From contig JBCNJP010000268.1 of NCBI GenBank assembly GCA_039602395.1, positions 1 through 64,000 on the forward strand: a DNA stretch of 64,000 nucleotides, in the 5' to 3' direction. A model generated the notes under the pieces. The model saw only the letters and a program-made list of their open reading frames with translations, made no database searches and had not been told where the DNA came from. Of the stretch, positions 34,212-46,204 are shown one piece after another; positions within the stretch are counted from its first letter, which is position 1, and each line of letters opens with the position of its first letter. The stretch comes from Deinandra increscens subsp. villosa (taxonomy: Eukaryota > Streptophyta > Magnoliopsida > Asterales > Asteraceae). Made by a program: the position numbers and the translations under genes.

Positions 34212-35780
34212 CATGTGCAGTATCAACTCTTCCATTGAAACTTGTATCTTGTATCTTCAATCAAACTCTCCCTCTTCTTTGATGATGAGTCCAATCTTGA
34301 ATACTTGATATTGCATCGTGTGTAATCTCTTTATCAACAATCTTCAGAAGACTTGAAGTTGTGATGTTCTCTTTTCCACTTTGAAAACTGCCAACATAAA
34401 TAATCTTGGCGCAAAATGTCTCTTTGAGACTCCAAGATATTTTGAATTTTGAAATTGATTCGTATACCCTGTTGATCAATTGAAAAAAGATAAGAAACAA
34501 AATCTTTTTGATTTTTAGAAACTTTATATCAAAACACACCTAAAATCTTTTTGGTATTTTTTTGACCATGAAAAGTAAATGCGATACAGAATCAGACACT
34601 ATTTTTGTTTTTTGCGAAAAAGATCACAATTTGGGATCATATTGGACATACATGCTTAACTATACTTCAATTTCGTTTATTGTAGCGCATAAGCCACGCC
34701 GATTGCAAATATATTATGTCCAACGTTAAACTCAGGCAGAATCATACTCATAACATCTGGATATGTTAAGGTATTGATTAGATTTGCATTGACTAGGGTA
34801 CCTCACCGTATCAGACATACTCATATATGCTTTGCTCATCACATTTTTGTGATTTTACTTGTGATTTAATGACATAATGATTGTATTCATGATATAGTTA
34901 ACCGTGTTCCATGCAAAAAGAAATAAGAACGTTAAATCGTCTACCTTAAGGTCGATCTTTCGATACGCAGATAATGCCTCGGATTTAACAAAAAAAAAAA
35001 AAACAAGTTGAAATTGTATAACTCAACAACAATTAGGTCGGTCTTGTGGATACGCAGAGAAAGTCCGATGAGTTATACGAAACACCAAAGAAAATAAAGC
35101 AGAACGTCAAATGAACAACGATCAGGTCAATTTTTCGATACGCAGAGAAAGTCCGATCGTTTGACAAAATAAAGAAAATCAAACAAGTTTAAATCTTTAG
35201 AACACATGTATACACATGGACTTCTCATTTAATTTTACACATATCTTTTTCTTGATATATCGAGAGACATGCATCAAGATGTTGTCCACTAGGTCAAACA
35301 TCAGATTTAGTGTATATTACATTTGAATACTTTTTGATTTTCCGAGCCTACCTAGCACATCGATCAAATGGTCTTATGGCTTTTTCATCTATTTTATCCA
35401 TGAGTTAGACGATGTAAGCCAATGTACCATCATTTCCCAATCATGTCGGATACAATTTCTCATTTTTCAATGTTTTTGTCTTTTCAAATTACTCCCCCTA
35501 AAAATGATAACTCTATTTATAGATTTTGATTTTTACTATTTGAAAAACAACACACTATTTTTGTATTTTTGCAAAAAAAAACTCCCCCTCAAAATGAGAC
35601 GAAGTGAAAATAAATCAGAAATTGATCAACCAACACAAATACTTGCCGTTTTAGCATTTTTAAAACAAATTGATTTGGAAATTCAATTTAAGTTATCATA
35701 AATATTTCACAATTAGCAATTTGCCAATCACCGAAAAGTCTTCCTGAAATACTTGCTGACACCAAATAAAACATTAGTCG
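34212..35780 (-). other. C3 3' non-coding region with three diverged direct repeats
   Basis: No pol is present. Copies of GATACGCAGA followed by a variant of AAGTCCGAT occur near 34960, 35048 and 35138, about 90 bp apart, each after a GGTC-containing stretch and before an A-rich tract. Confidence 0.6.
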
Positions 35781-38264
35781 CTCTAGGATCGAACCGATTC
35801 AACAGCGCCGGGTCGCCTTGTTTCTTCCACATAGTCGTTGTTGGCCTTGGAAACAACTTTTGGTTTCCAGATTTGTAATGATTTTAATTTTTGATCAGAA
35901 CCAGAATCAGATTCAACTGGTGTACTCGGTTTAGACTATGACGACTTACGAGTTGATTTGACTTTTGAAGACCATGGTTCATAAAAAATTTGACCTTTTT
36001 TACCCACATACTTAGTAGTGTTGTGGATATATACAGTCGTCGAACAATCAGCAGCAAGATACCCTGGTTGACGACATGCATAACAAAGTCTTTCTCGAAA
36101 AATTGTTGAAAAATTCTTTGAATTTTGAAAACCAGATGAATTCAGAATCAAAGTTATCAAAGAAATCATCAGAGGAGTCATACTTAGGAGATGGACTCCT
36201 TGAAGATGACGACCTTCTAGAATAATAAGTTTTTTCTTTCAGAGGAGGTGATTTCTATGGAACTTTTTACTTTTGAATTCTGCTTTTCTTTTTCTGGCTT
36301 CCTGACCTGAACCGGTGCTTCCTTGACTTCAAAACCCAAGCCTTTGTGCTTGAAACCTGAAGTTTTTGAAGATTTTGAAGAACCAGAAGCTTCTCTCCCC
36401 TTAGCTTCTCTAGTGAATGTGCTTTAATCTCTTTCAGTTTGTTCTTCTCAATCAAACCCTTGTCTACTTCAGTTGCAGATGAAGTACTTGCACCACTTTT
36501 ATCAAAAACTTGTTCATTTTCTAGAAAAATAGACTTTGAGCTAAACTTCGGAGCTTCACCCAAAGAATTTTCATTCTTCTTAGACTTTATCTTCTTCTTC
36601 TTGGATGAAGTGGCAAATTTTGAATAATCATGCAATTCGGCTTTAGGATCAAGTGGAGCAGATGTAACCTCAGATGAATCCACCGGTTGAGGAACCATGT
36701 GAATATCATCCTTACTAGAATTATCCTCACTCCTATCCTGCTTGTATAAGAAATACAGCAATGTCGGTGACAAATTGCAATTCTTTACTTGCCTTTGCAA
36801 CTCCAAAATTTCCAAATTTAATTCAGAGATTTTCTATTGAGCATCAAAAACTTCTTTTTGTGACTTGATAAACTTTGTATTGAGCTCATCATATTCATAT
36901 GTTTGCACTTTACGAATCTCACATTCGGCAAACAATTCTTCAAGAACACTTTCTCTTTTCTTCTTGTAAATTTCAACGTCTTTAGTCAAAACTTTATTCT
37001 TATCACGATAAAAAACATTTTCATCTTGAAGCATAGAGATTTTGTTCTGAAGTTTTTTCAATAGTACCCGCCGATTCAATCACAAGAGCATTAGCCTTTT
37101 CATACTTTTGTTGAACTGGATAACTCTTTTCAAATAAATTTTCAAAATCTTGAGCAGCATCTAATGCTTTAGCTTTGGCTTTCTCACATTCTTCAGCCAA
37201 TTTATTCTTTTCTTGCAAAACATCCTCATGAACACGAACCAATGCATAATATTTATTTTTAAATTCATCCAATTCTTTCTTGAGCACAACAATCTCTTCA
37301 GTTGATAATTGAGAATTTTTCTCAAGATTTGCAATCTTCTTACTCAGCCTTATACATTCAAGACATTTGAATTCTTCAACGTTTGAGCTATCAGTTACCT
37401 TTAATAAAACTTCTTGAACCAATGATGCACTTGAATTAGAATCGAAATCAGTTAGAAAATTATCACTATCATGATGAGCTATTAATGCAACAGTAAATGG
37501 AGCATGTTTCATTTGTGCTTCAGAATCTACATTCCATGCAAATTCATTTGGATGTCAAAATGTGTCTGTCAACTTTTCATTAAAAGAAACAGATTTCTTT
37601 TCTTCAACCTTAGGATCTGCATTTGGGGAATGAACAACCAAATGAGCATGTTGACCAGATTTCAACTTGTTGTCAGATGAACTTGGACATTCTCGTGCAA
37701 AATGACCATATAGTGAACACTTAAAGCATTTAACCTTTGACTTGTGGAACCCAATTTTTCCATCCTGATTCAGTCTCTTCTTGCCAGTCCTATTAAAAAA
37801 TTTCTTCGTTCTTCGAACCAACATAGCATATTGCCAGTTCAAATCCATTTCTTCCAAATGATCATAATCAATTTGATCATAATCTTCATTTGTTGATTCA
37901 ACATTACTCACTGAACCAGTGATAACCTCGAAATATAAAGATACCAATGCGAATATTAAAGCATTATAATCATCGGTAGTTTGAGTAGATAAAGCATTCT
38001 GAGTCGAAAAACTAGGAACAGAAACATTACAACCAACAGGATAACTAGGAATTTCAGATTTACCTGCAAGAAATGCTGTAGGAGGTGCGGAACTAAGAAT
38101 ATTATATTTCCCAGTATTAATTGTAGATACATTTTCACCATGATACACCGCTGGATTATGGATTTGTGCAGGAAGTGATTTATTCACCATCAACTCCATA
38201 TCCCGTGCTTGTATCCTTTGAATCAAATCATTGTAACCCAGAACAAAATATTCTTTATAATGAG
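35781..38264 (-). pseudogene. C3 gag, C-terminal part: two zinc knuckles and coiled coil
   Basis: Reading leftward from the T2 insertion, the frame gives a CCHC knuckle CFKCSLYGHFAREC (about 37690-37735). Long, charged helices with heptad spacing follow at about 36840-37440 and are probably a coiled coil. A Lys/Ser-rich linker comes next, then a second knuckle CYACRQPGYLAADC near 36060-36100, with Tyr where His is expected. The end reads WKPK, the tail of SIRE-type copia gag, and nothing of protease follows. Stops and shifts at about 37514, 36830 and 36240 break it. The layout matches the gag of C1, though the sequences differ. Confidence 0.75.
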
Positions 38265-39159
38265 TGTTATACCCTGAATTCTCGGCTGGTAATCCAGGGT
38301 ACAGGTATAGACCTGTGGCAGGAGTGACCCGGGAATCGTATGACCCAGAATTTGGCAGGTAATGTTCAGTGACCCTGAATGTGTCAACAGCAAGATAATG
38401 TCCCAGGATGTCAACATAATCCAGGGAAGCTCATATTCATTTTTATTTATGTTATATGATATTATGACCCAAGATGAGCATAATCCAGGGTAACCCTTAT
38501 TATATAAATGACCCTACATGCTAGTATATTGTTACTAATGATTTGTGTGTCTATATCTGATCAAGGACAGGTTGACGAAGTCCACCAACGGTCGAATGGA
38601 ACAAGCATGAGACTTATTTCACCCGTGGTTAAAGGTTGTTAGCTGAAAACTCGGTCAACCAACTGAAAGAGACGTTGGAGAGAGGATCACTGGAATATCG
38701 GACAAGTTGTTGAAGAGCTAGGAGTATAAATAGGACATTTAGACTTATTTTTCAGCTCACTCGAGCTTTACTCATTGTATTCTCGTATTTGATTCTCTGC
38801 TTATTCACTGTACTCAAACATTTACGTTATCAATAAATTGGTAGCGTGTGTTATCGCTACCCGGGGTTTTTATCCCGGCGGCGCCTTAGAGACATCTAAG
38901 GGCTAAGGGATTTTCCCTAGTAAAATTCTCGGTGTTGTTACTTGCATTCAAGGTTTCATTTGTGTTATCAACTTTCTTAATCGATTTTATAACTAAACTT
39001 ACGTTTTTACCCAGGATTCCGGCTTTTATCCCTGGAATTCAACTGTTGTCCCAGGATTTTTGTAAACAGTTTTCGTACCTTAATCCTAGGCACCAAACCT
39101 CACAATCTTATTTGGTTCAAATCTTACTAATTTTGCTTAAGTAATTTTTAGCCAAAACA
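38265..39159 (+). repeat. T2 5' LTR
   Basis: 895 bp from TGTTATACCCTGAATTC to AGCCAAAACA, with a TATA box at 38725-38732. Confidence 0.93.
38725..38732 (+). promoter_or_regulatory. TATA box of the T2 5' LTR
   Basis: TATAAATA, kept at 48715-48722 in the 3' LTR and, on the minus strand, at 63016-63023 in T4. Confidence 0.7.
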
Positions 39160-39162
39160 ATT

Positions 39163-39180
39163 TGGCGCCCACCGTGGGGC
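39163..39180 (+). other. T2 primer binding site
   Basis: TGGCGCCCACCGTGGGGC, 3 bp after the LTR, is identical to the site in T3 on the other strand. The tRNA is not named here. Confidence 0.82.
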
Positions 39181-39254
39181 AATTGGTTTCAATTTTTTGT
39201 CAAACTCTTTTCAGATTTGTCCTAAACTTGATTTTTACCAAAATCCATCAAAAA

Positions 39255-40600
39255 ATGTTGACACAAATGAACACCTCAAATGTTTTGGTTTCTGCTGTAA
39301 CTACTTCAACAACTGGAGTTACCCAACCGGGTCCAAGGACCACTATTTCGACAAGTGGAGTCACCTCATCGACTCCAAGGTTCAGCACTTCAACTTCAAC
39401 TACGCACAGTGACGGACTGACAGTCAACCATGAAGTGATCGAGACCGAAAACATCCCAGATGACCCTGTCTTGATATCTAATACGGATATCCTAGCCACA
39501 TTCGGTAAGATGTAGCGCCACATGGAACTCCAACAAAAGGTGAACCAGGAATTCATGGCCCAATTGATGAGCATAAGGTCAGAGCTACCCAGGGCTACGT
39601 CGGTTTAACCTTCTCCACTCGACCCCAGAATTCTGAATTTCAGCACCCTCGGAAGAAATTCCAGGGTACATGAAGGCGTCACCCCACTGGATAGGAGACT
39701 AACATCCTATGCCGCTCAGATGACCCAAGCTGATTTACCCAGGATGTCAACCATCAGGGAACCATTCGTTAATCCTAAGACAAATACGACCCGAGATGTC
39801 GGTACCACTCCTTAAACTTCCGTCCATTATGCTAATACTAACAGTTCAGTGCAGGATCCAGGGATCAGCCCATCAATGGAACGAGAAATCCAAAAGCTCA
39901 AGCAGATGATCTCGAGTGTCCCAGGAGTTGTGCAGCCTATCCTTGAAGTTGGACCATCGAGTCATAGATTTTCCAGGTTTGCTCTACTAATCTGTGACGT
40001 GGAGATACCCAAAAGGTTCCAAACACCCAGCATGAAACCTTATGACGGCACGATAGACCCTGAAGAACATGTGGCGCAGTACCGTGAAAGAATGGAGGTT
40101 ATCTACATGCCCCCCTGAAATTAAGGAGGCATGCTTGTGTAAAGGATTCGGGTCTACCTTGACAGGGGCAACCTTGAAATGGCTCCTGAATGTCCCCCTT
40201 ACTCTATTACTTCATTTTCACACTTAATTAATCTATTTAACAACCAGTTCTCTTGCAGTCGTAGCTTTGAAAAACTAACAAGTGATTTGTATAGGGTAAC
40301 CCAGATTGCAGGTGAAACCCTAAGGAATTACGTTAGCAGGTTCAGCAGATAAGCCTTGGAAATCCCAAACATAGACATGGCGACTGCAGTCCAGGCTTTC
40401 AAGATGGGACTTAGCAAATACTCACCATTCTATGATGACCTGGTCATGAACCCGTGCAACAGGATGGATGAAGTTCGTCATAGGGCTCTACGCTTCATCA
40501 GGCTGGAAGAAGACAAGCAAATCCTGGGAAAGGGTGAATCCTCCTCAGTATTCAATAGCTCTAACAGGAAATCAGAGTCCTCACATCCTAGGTCATAGCG
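39255..40600 (+). pseudogene. T2 gag N-terminal and capsid region, broken
   Basis: The ATG at 39255 opens a Thr/Ser-rich N-terminus, stopped at 39515. The conserved gag domain starts at about 39849 (MEREIQKLKQMIS, then MKPYDGTIDPEEHVAQYRER). An extra C in a run near 40110 shifts the frame, and ACLCKGFGSTLTG follows. A TAA near 40350 (FSR, stop, ALEIPN) interrupts it again. MATAVQAFKMGLSK and LRFIRLEEDKQI follow. Confidence 0.82.
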
Positions 40601-40634
40601 ATCTAAGCCATACTCAAGGCCCGACGAACGTCGA

Positions 40635-41657
40635 GTGAACAGTATGGACCAGGATGAGGAAGAAGAAGAATATCCTTCCCTTAATGATTATTGCTTTACT
40701 ACTGATATTTCTGGTGTAATGTTTGCTATGCAGGACTTTGGAGACAAAGCAAGGTGGCCCAAGAAGAACGATAGGCCTTCTACTTGGAAGGAAAAGTCCA
40801 AGTGGTGTGCCTACCATGAAGACTTTGGTGACCAGACCGAGGATTGCATGGCCCTGAGGAGAGAAATCAGCTATCTACTTAGCAAAGGTTACTTGAAGGA
40901 CCTCCTAGGAAAGAAGAAGGATAAATCCAGGGAGCAGAACCCAAAATACAGGGACAATGGTGCAAGGCCCCAGGATTCTGGACACGTCGATGGCCGCCTT
41001 GAGAGAGCATCCTCGCCACCCCCAGATGCTAAGGTAATCCACTTCATTTTTGGTGGTTCTGATATTTGTGGTACCTCTTATTCTGCAGCTAAAAGACATG
41101 CCAAAGAGTCCAAGTCGGATAGAGAGGGAAGGCCCAGAAAGAGTTCCGTTCAGCCTGATGTCAAGGAAATTACGTTCGACGAAGATGATAGACGCGATAT
41201 CATAGACCCTCATCATGATGGATTAGTGATAACACTTCACATCGCCAACAACATTGTGAAGAGGATCTTGATCGATGGAGGAAATTCAGTAAATATAATC
41301 CAGTTGGAGGCTTTGCAGAAAATGGGGATTCCACATTCAGAGATCATATCAAAATCCACGGTACTCGTGGGTTTCAGTGGCGAAACGAAGAATACCCTGG
41401 GTGAAATCAAGCTTCCAGTGTATGTAGAAGGGCTCAACTCGATTCAACGTTTTCGTGTGATGGACACACCATTAGGGTACAATGTAATCCTGGGTAGACC
41501 CTGGATTCATGACAACAGGGTTGTACCCTCGACGTACCATCAATGTGTGAAGCTGCCAACGCCCTGGGGTCTGATCACAGTCCACAGCGACCAACAAGAA
41601 GCCAAGGAATGTTACACTACATCAATGAAAATATCCTCCAAACAAAGACAAGGATAG
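40635..41657 (+). CDS. T2 gag C-terminus and protease, ending in a leaky-type stop
   Basis: An open frame of 340 codons. It holds the zinc-binding segment KWCAYHEDFGDQTEDC near 40797-40845. The retroviral-type protease active site reads ILIDGGNSVNII (D-G-G) near 41263-41300, with ILGRPWIHD toward its end. The frame ends at TAG 41655-41657, followed by CAATTA. In-frame pol codons (QLKKKARETLEERE) continue before a TAA near 41700. The same border, with the same bases, ends gag-protease in T3. The frame therefore looks like one half of a gag-pol gene joined by read-through. Confidence 0.78.
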   Translation: MNSMDQDEEEEEYPSLNDYCFTTDISGVMFAMQDFGDKARWPKKNDRPSTWKEKSKWCAYHEDFGDQTEDCMALRREISYLLSKGYLKDLLGKKKDKSREQNPKYRDNGARPQDSGHVDGRLERASSPPPDAKVIHFIFGGSDICGTSYSAAKRHAKESKSDREGRPRKSSVQPDVKEITFDEDDRRDIIDPHHDGLVITLHIANNIVKRILIDGGNSVNIIQLEALQKMGIPHSEIISKSTVLVGFSGETKNTLGEIKLPVYVEGLNSIQRFRVMDTPLGYNVILGRPWIHDNRVVPSTYHQCVKLPTPWGLITVHSDQQEAKECYTTSMKISSKQRQG

Positions 41658-41663
41658 CAATTA
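41655..41663 (+). promoter_or_regulatory. Putative stop-codon read-through signal of T2
   Basis: TAG CAATTA fits the TAG-CARYYA motif that allows a fraction of ribosomes to pass the tobamovirus replicase stop. Pol lies in the same frame downstream. Confidence 0.65.
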
Positions 41664-43256
41664 AAGAAAAAGGCCCGAGAAACCCTGGAAGAGAGGGAGT
41701 AAGACGTCAAAGCTATTGAGTTAGATCCTTCAAATCTAGGGAAGAAAGTCTATATTGGAACAAATATTCCAGGGCCGATAGAGGAACAATTAGTGCACCT
41801 ACTCAGGACCAGGATGTTGACCTTTGCTTGGTCCCATGATGACATGACAGGTATTTCTAAATCCGTTATTACACATAAACTTGGAATTGATAACTCTTTC
41901 AGACCCATACACCAAAAAAAGGAGAAAGTTTACAATAGAAAAGAACGTCATAATCCAGGATGAGGTGGACAGACTACTGAAAGCAAGGATGATCAGAGAA
42001 TTAAAGTTTCCCAGGTGGTTAGCCAACGTAGTGGTAGTAGGAAAGAAAAATGGTAAATGGAGGGTATGCGTACATTACACGGACCTGAACCGTGCATGCC
42101 CGAAAGATCCGTTGGTTAGCCAACGTAGTGGTAGTAGGAAAGAAAAATGGTAAATGGAGGGTATGCGTAGATTACACGGACCTGAACCGTGCATGCCCGA
42201 AAGATCCGTTCCCACTACCACACATAGATTCCATGGTCGACGCAATATCAGGCCATGAAATGTTGACTTTCATGGACGCCACCTCAGGATTTCAGCAGAT
42301 TCAGATGGAACCCCAGGATCAGGAAGATACGGCATTCATAACACCAACAGGTATATATTGCTATATAGTTATACCCTTTGGACTAAAAAATGCAGGGGCA
42401 ACGTACCAGAGATTGGTTAACATGATGTTCAAAGAAAAACTTGAGGACACGATGGAGGTGTATATCGAAGACATGGTGGTGAAATCCAGGGTCATCAATG
42501 ACCATGTCCAGGATGTTAAGGATTCCGTTGACATCCTGGATAAATACAACATGAAGCTAAATCCAGAAAAGTGTCATTTCGGGGTCAGAGCAGGAAAATT
42601 CCTGGGATACATGGTAACCAAGAGAGGCAGAGAGGCGAATCCAGAGCAAATCAGGGCAATTGCCAACCTACAATCACCATCCAGCACCAAGGACGTTCGT
42701 AATAGAATCCTCGGAAAGATGCATGGAATTCTATGACATCCTAAAGAAGAACAAGAAATTCGAGTGGAAAGAAGAGCACGAGAAGGCGTTCCAGGATTTG
42801 AAGACATATTTGTCCACGGCACCCTTGTTGATGAAGCCTAATCCAGGGGAGCCCTTGTCCCTGTACTTAGCAGTTTCCAGGAATACGGTAAGCGCAGTCC
42901 TGACCAAGGATGCAGAAGGTCAGCAACATCCGGTCTATTACGTAAGTAAAAGTTTACTTGATTTTGAACCCAGGTACTCACACCTTGAAAAACTTATATT
43001 AGCCCTAAGTATGGCATCTACTAAACTTAGACACTATTTTGAAACTCATACAATTCATGTTAGAACTAACTACCCTATAAAGTCTGTTTTGAGAAAACCA
43101 GAAATGTCAGGTCGAATGGCTAAGAGGTCGGTGAAGCTGAGTGCATACGATCTGATCTACGAGGCCAAAACAGCGATAAAATCCCAGGCTCTAGCTGATT
43201 TTGTGGCTGATTTCAGTACTGACATACAACAAGAGGCAGACCATGAATTCCAGTAG
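41658..43256 (+). pseudogene. T2 reverse transcriptase and RNase H, with a 97-bp tandem duplication
   Basis: Reverse transcriptase motifs are KNGKWRVCVDYTDLNRACP, FMDATSGFQQIQM, and YIEDMVVKS at about 42460-42487. The catalytic YIDD has become YIED, which removes one metal-binding Asp. Positions 42017-42113 are repeated at once at 42114-42210 with one mismatch, which shifts the frame. An A-run near 41915 causes another shift and a deletion near 42700 a third. RNase H pieces (SKSLLDFEPRYSHLEKLILA, RKPEMSGRMAKRSVKLSAY) follow up to the TAG at 43254. Confidence 0.85.
42017..42210 (+). repeat. 97-bp perfect-length tandem duplication in T2 RT
   Basis: Copy 1 is 42017-42113 and copy 2 is 42114-42210. 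They differ at one base (TACATTACAC versus TAGATTACAC). Confidence 0.97.
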
Positions 43257-43739
43257 CTTCAACAGGAAGAAATTTCAGGGTGCTGGACTTTGTTCACTGA
43301 TGGAGCATCAAATATCAGGGGGACAGGCCTAGGAATCGTACTGAAATCGCCACAGGGGGACATGATACCCCAGGCTGTTAGATGTGGATTCCAAGCAACT
43401 AACAATGAAGCTGAGTATGAGGCCCTAATTGCTGGGTTACACTTAGCATCACACTTGGGAATTCAGCACATCCAGGTATATGTTGACTCTCTTCTTTTAG
43501 CTAACCATTTTAATGGGACCTATGCAGCTAAAGGAGAGAAATTAATCAAATACTTGGAGGTGGTAAAAAGAATGTCCCAGGATTTTCAAAATTTTAATAT
43601 TCAACAAGTACCAAGGGAGGAGAATGTTGAAGCAGATGCATTGGCGAACCTAGGCTCAGCATTCAAGGCACTTGAAGACACCCATATTCCTATAAATCAT
43701 ATACTAACACCAGCTATAGACCAGGGTATAAATACCTAG
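43257..43739 (+). pseudogene. T2 extra (archaeal-type) RNase H of the Tat clade
   Basis: It is in the same frame as the RNase H before it, separated only by a TAG. Motifs are WTLFTDGASNIRGTGLG, TNNEAEYEALIAGL, VYVDSLLLANHFNG and ENVEADALANLGS, the D-E-D-D set of an active RNase H. A second RNase H after the first is characteristic of Tat-clade elements. A TAG in ACC-TAG-GAT at 43737-43739 ends it. Confidence 0.85.
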
Positions 43740-45042
43740 GATCCTGACACAGCAGAAAAAATCCTGGTATCTAGTACCCAGGATTCTTCAACCCAAAAGG
43801 AATCCTGGACCAGACCAATTATTCAATATTTGCAGGATGGTACCATTCCAGGGAACGAGAAAGATGCCCGTGCATTCAGAGTAAGAGTAGCCAGGTACGT
43901 GATTATTAAGAACATATTGTATAGTAAATCTTTTGCAGGTGCATATCTGAGGTGCTTGGAGAAGGATGAGGCCCAAGAAGTGCTCAAGGATATCCACGAG
44001 GGTGATTGTGGAAACCATACAGGGGGCAGGTCCTTAATGTCCAAGATTTTTAGAACAGGGTATTATTGGCCCACCATGAGGAAAGACTCCCAGGATTTCT
44101 CCCAGAAATGTGACGCTTGTCAAAGACACGCCAATGTCCCTCACCAGCCTGCAGAACCATTGTACCCTATTCCAGCATCCTGGCCCTTCATGAAATGGGG
44201 AATGGATATCGTTGGAAAACTACCCAAGGCCCCTGGAGGAAAGGCATTCATGCTGGCTATTATGGATTACTTCTCAAAATGGATTGAAGCCGAGGCATAC
44301 GTTCAATTCAGGGAGAAAGAAGTTATATCCTTTATTAAAAGAAACATTTTAACAAGATTTGGGGTACCGTCAGAGATTGTTTGTGATAACGGGTCCCAAT
44401 TTATCGGAAGCAGAACCACGGGATTCTGTGAATCCTGGGGCATAAAGATGATAACATCCACACCAGTGCATCCTCAAGCTAATGGCCAGGCTGAATCAAG
44501 CAACAAGATTATAATAAATAACTTGAAGAAGAGATTGAAAGAGAAGAAAGGAAGATGGGCAGAAGAGCTACCCTTGGCATTATGGGCAGACAGGACCACA
44601 TCCAAGAACGCCACAGGCCAAACCCCATTTTCCTTGGTCTTTGGTACTGAAGCGGTTATCCCAAACAGAAATGGTGGTCCGAACATTCAGGGTCAGTGGT
44701 CAGACCCAGGATTCGAATGATCAGTCCCTAGTTGAAGACTTAGATACCCTGGATGAACTGAGAGACCAAGCGGCTTGGAGGATGGCAGCGTATCAACAAA
44801 GAATTTCTAAGACTTACAACAAGCATGTGAGGATCAGAAGGTTTAAAGTGGGAGATCTAGTCCTTAGAAAGGAATTTCAAAACACAATAAATCAAGGAGA
44901 TGGAAAGTTGGCTCCCAAATGGGAAGGTCCCTACCTGATTGATTCTGAGGCTGGTAAGGGGGCATATTGGCTAGCTAATATGGAAGGAGAACTACTACCA
45001 CAACCTTGGAATGCAATACACTTGAAGACATATTTCATGTAA
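43740..45042 (+). pseudogene. T2 integrase
   Basis: It is in the same frame as the extra RNase H until about 44690. The zinc domain is GNHTGGRSLMSK and CDACQRH. The core triad is D in KWGMDIVGKLP, D in VCDNGSQFIG and E in NGQAESSNKII. A shift near 44670 moves the C-terminus (RRFKVGDLVLRKEFQN, KLAPKWEGPYLID, WNAIHLKTYFM) to another frame, ending at 45042. It would insert the element into the chromosome. Confidence 0.86.
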
Positions 45043-46204
45043 GGCTTCATGTCCCAGGATTCAGCTACCCAGGTATGTGTTTGGTTTTAAATTTCATGCT
45101 GCAAATCCAGGTCAGTCCCTCTCGCTTAATTTATTTCATTTATTTCTTTATATGATTACCTTCATTATTTATTTATTAACATTAGTTACATGTTACATTT
45201 TATTTGAAATTGTTATTCAATACCCTGAATTCGCTAAGATCTATGTTTCATCAAATAGGTTGCTCAGAATCCAGGATATCCTAGGATTCAGAGTACCCAA
45301 GATGCACGATGTTCAGAAATTCAAGGTACATGGAACGAAGCATACTCAAAATACTCCAAGTCACCAACAATCAGTGTATATATCCTAAGTTTGAGATTGG
45401 CCACCTCACTTCCGTATTGGGTAAGGCCTAAACCTATTCCTAAGGTTTGAGGATTAAGACTCCTCCATTCGAATATAGGCTATCACACCTCGCCCGGGAC
45501 GCACGTGGCATTTTTTACCTCGCCCGAGACGCACGTGATCCAAGTATGAAACCCTGGGATTGTGGGATCATCCGTGTTGATAGCATTGGTGGCAACCTCC
45601 CAATCCAGGGACATATGCGGACCCCTTAAGGTTCAAAACGAGTAACGCGTTTTTGAGATGGATTGGTGCTGACGTACCAACTTAAGACTCCGAGGACATG
45701 CCCTAGCTAGTCAGTACGACTAAGAGGAAATCCCTAGTTCACCAGTACGGCACCGGGCATGGCCCCAGAAATTAATCCAGGGTCACAACGACTGAAACCT
45801 AAGTAAATTAACTACTTGGTTAGTTAATTCTAATTGTTATGTTCATATGACAGGGAACATTCACAAATCTTCTGGAGCTACAAGGATTCCTAAATCCTGG
45901 GGGCAACCCAGGAATACCAAGGTAAGCCCTAAAATGATTTCATACATTAGCATATATTTTTCAAATATTTAAAGCACAAACATGTAAGTAAAGACAGTTA
46001 TATTAAGAGACCCATCCTGGGTCCGGAAAAGCTCCGGCAACCCCAGGATAGGGGCATGTCAAAAACCCTGGATTCCAAATCCAGGGGTTGGGCATATTAT
46101 CTTTAACAAAAACCGGGAAACATCAACCGGTATCACATCACAAACAGAAAATTAAAATTGTTTTTAACAAGAACCACAAAAAACAAGAACACGACCCCCA
46201 ACCT
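45043..46204 (+). other. T2 region between pol and the antisense gene
   Basis: No gene. A GC-rich 30-bp direct repeat with the core ACCTCGCCCG(G/A)GACGCACGTG lies at 45487-45539. CCAGG words continue to be frequent here. Confidence 0.6.

Noticed and set aside
35781..38264. C3 coiled-coil frames as a plant cytoskeletal or nuclear gene
   Set aside because: They lie between LTRs with a GTCCC duplication, next to copia gag sequence and zinc knuckles.
43254..43256. The TAG before the T2 extra RNase H as a second read-through stop
   Set aside because: It is followed by CTTCAA, not CARYYA, and T3 has no stop there.
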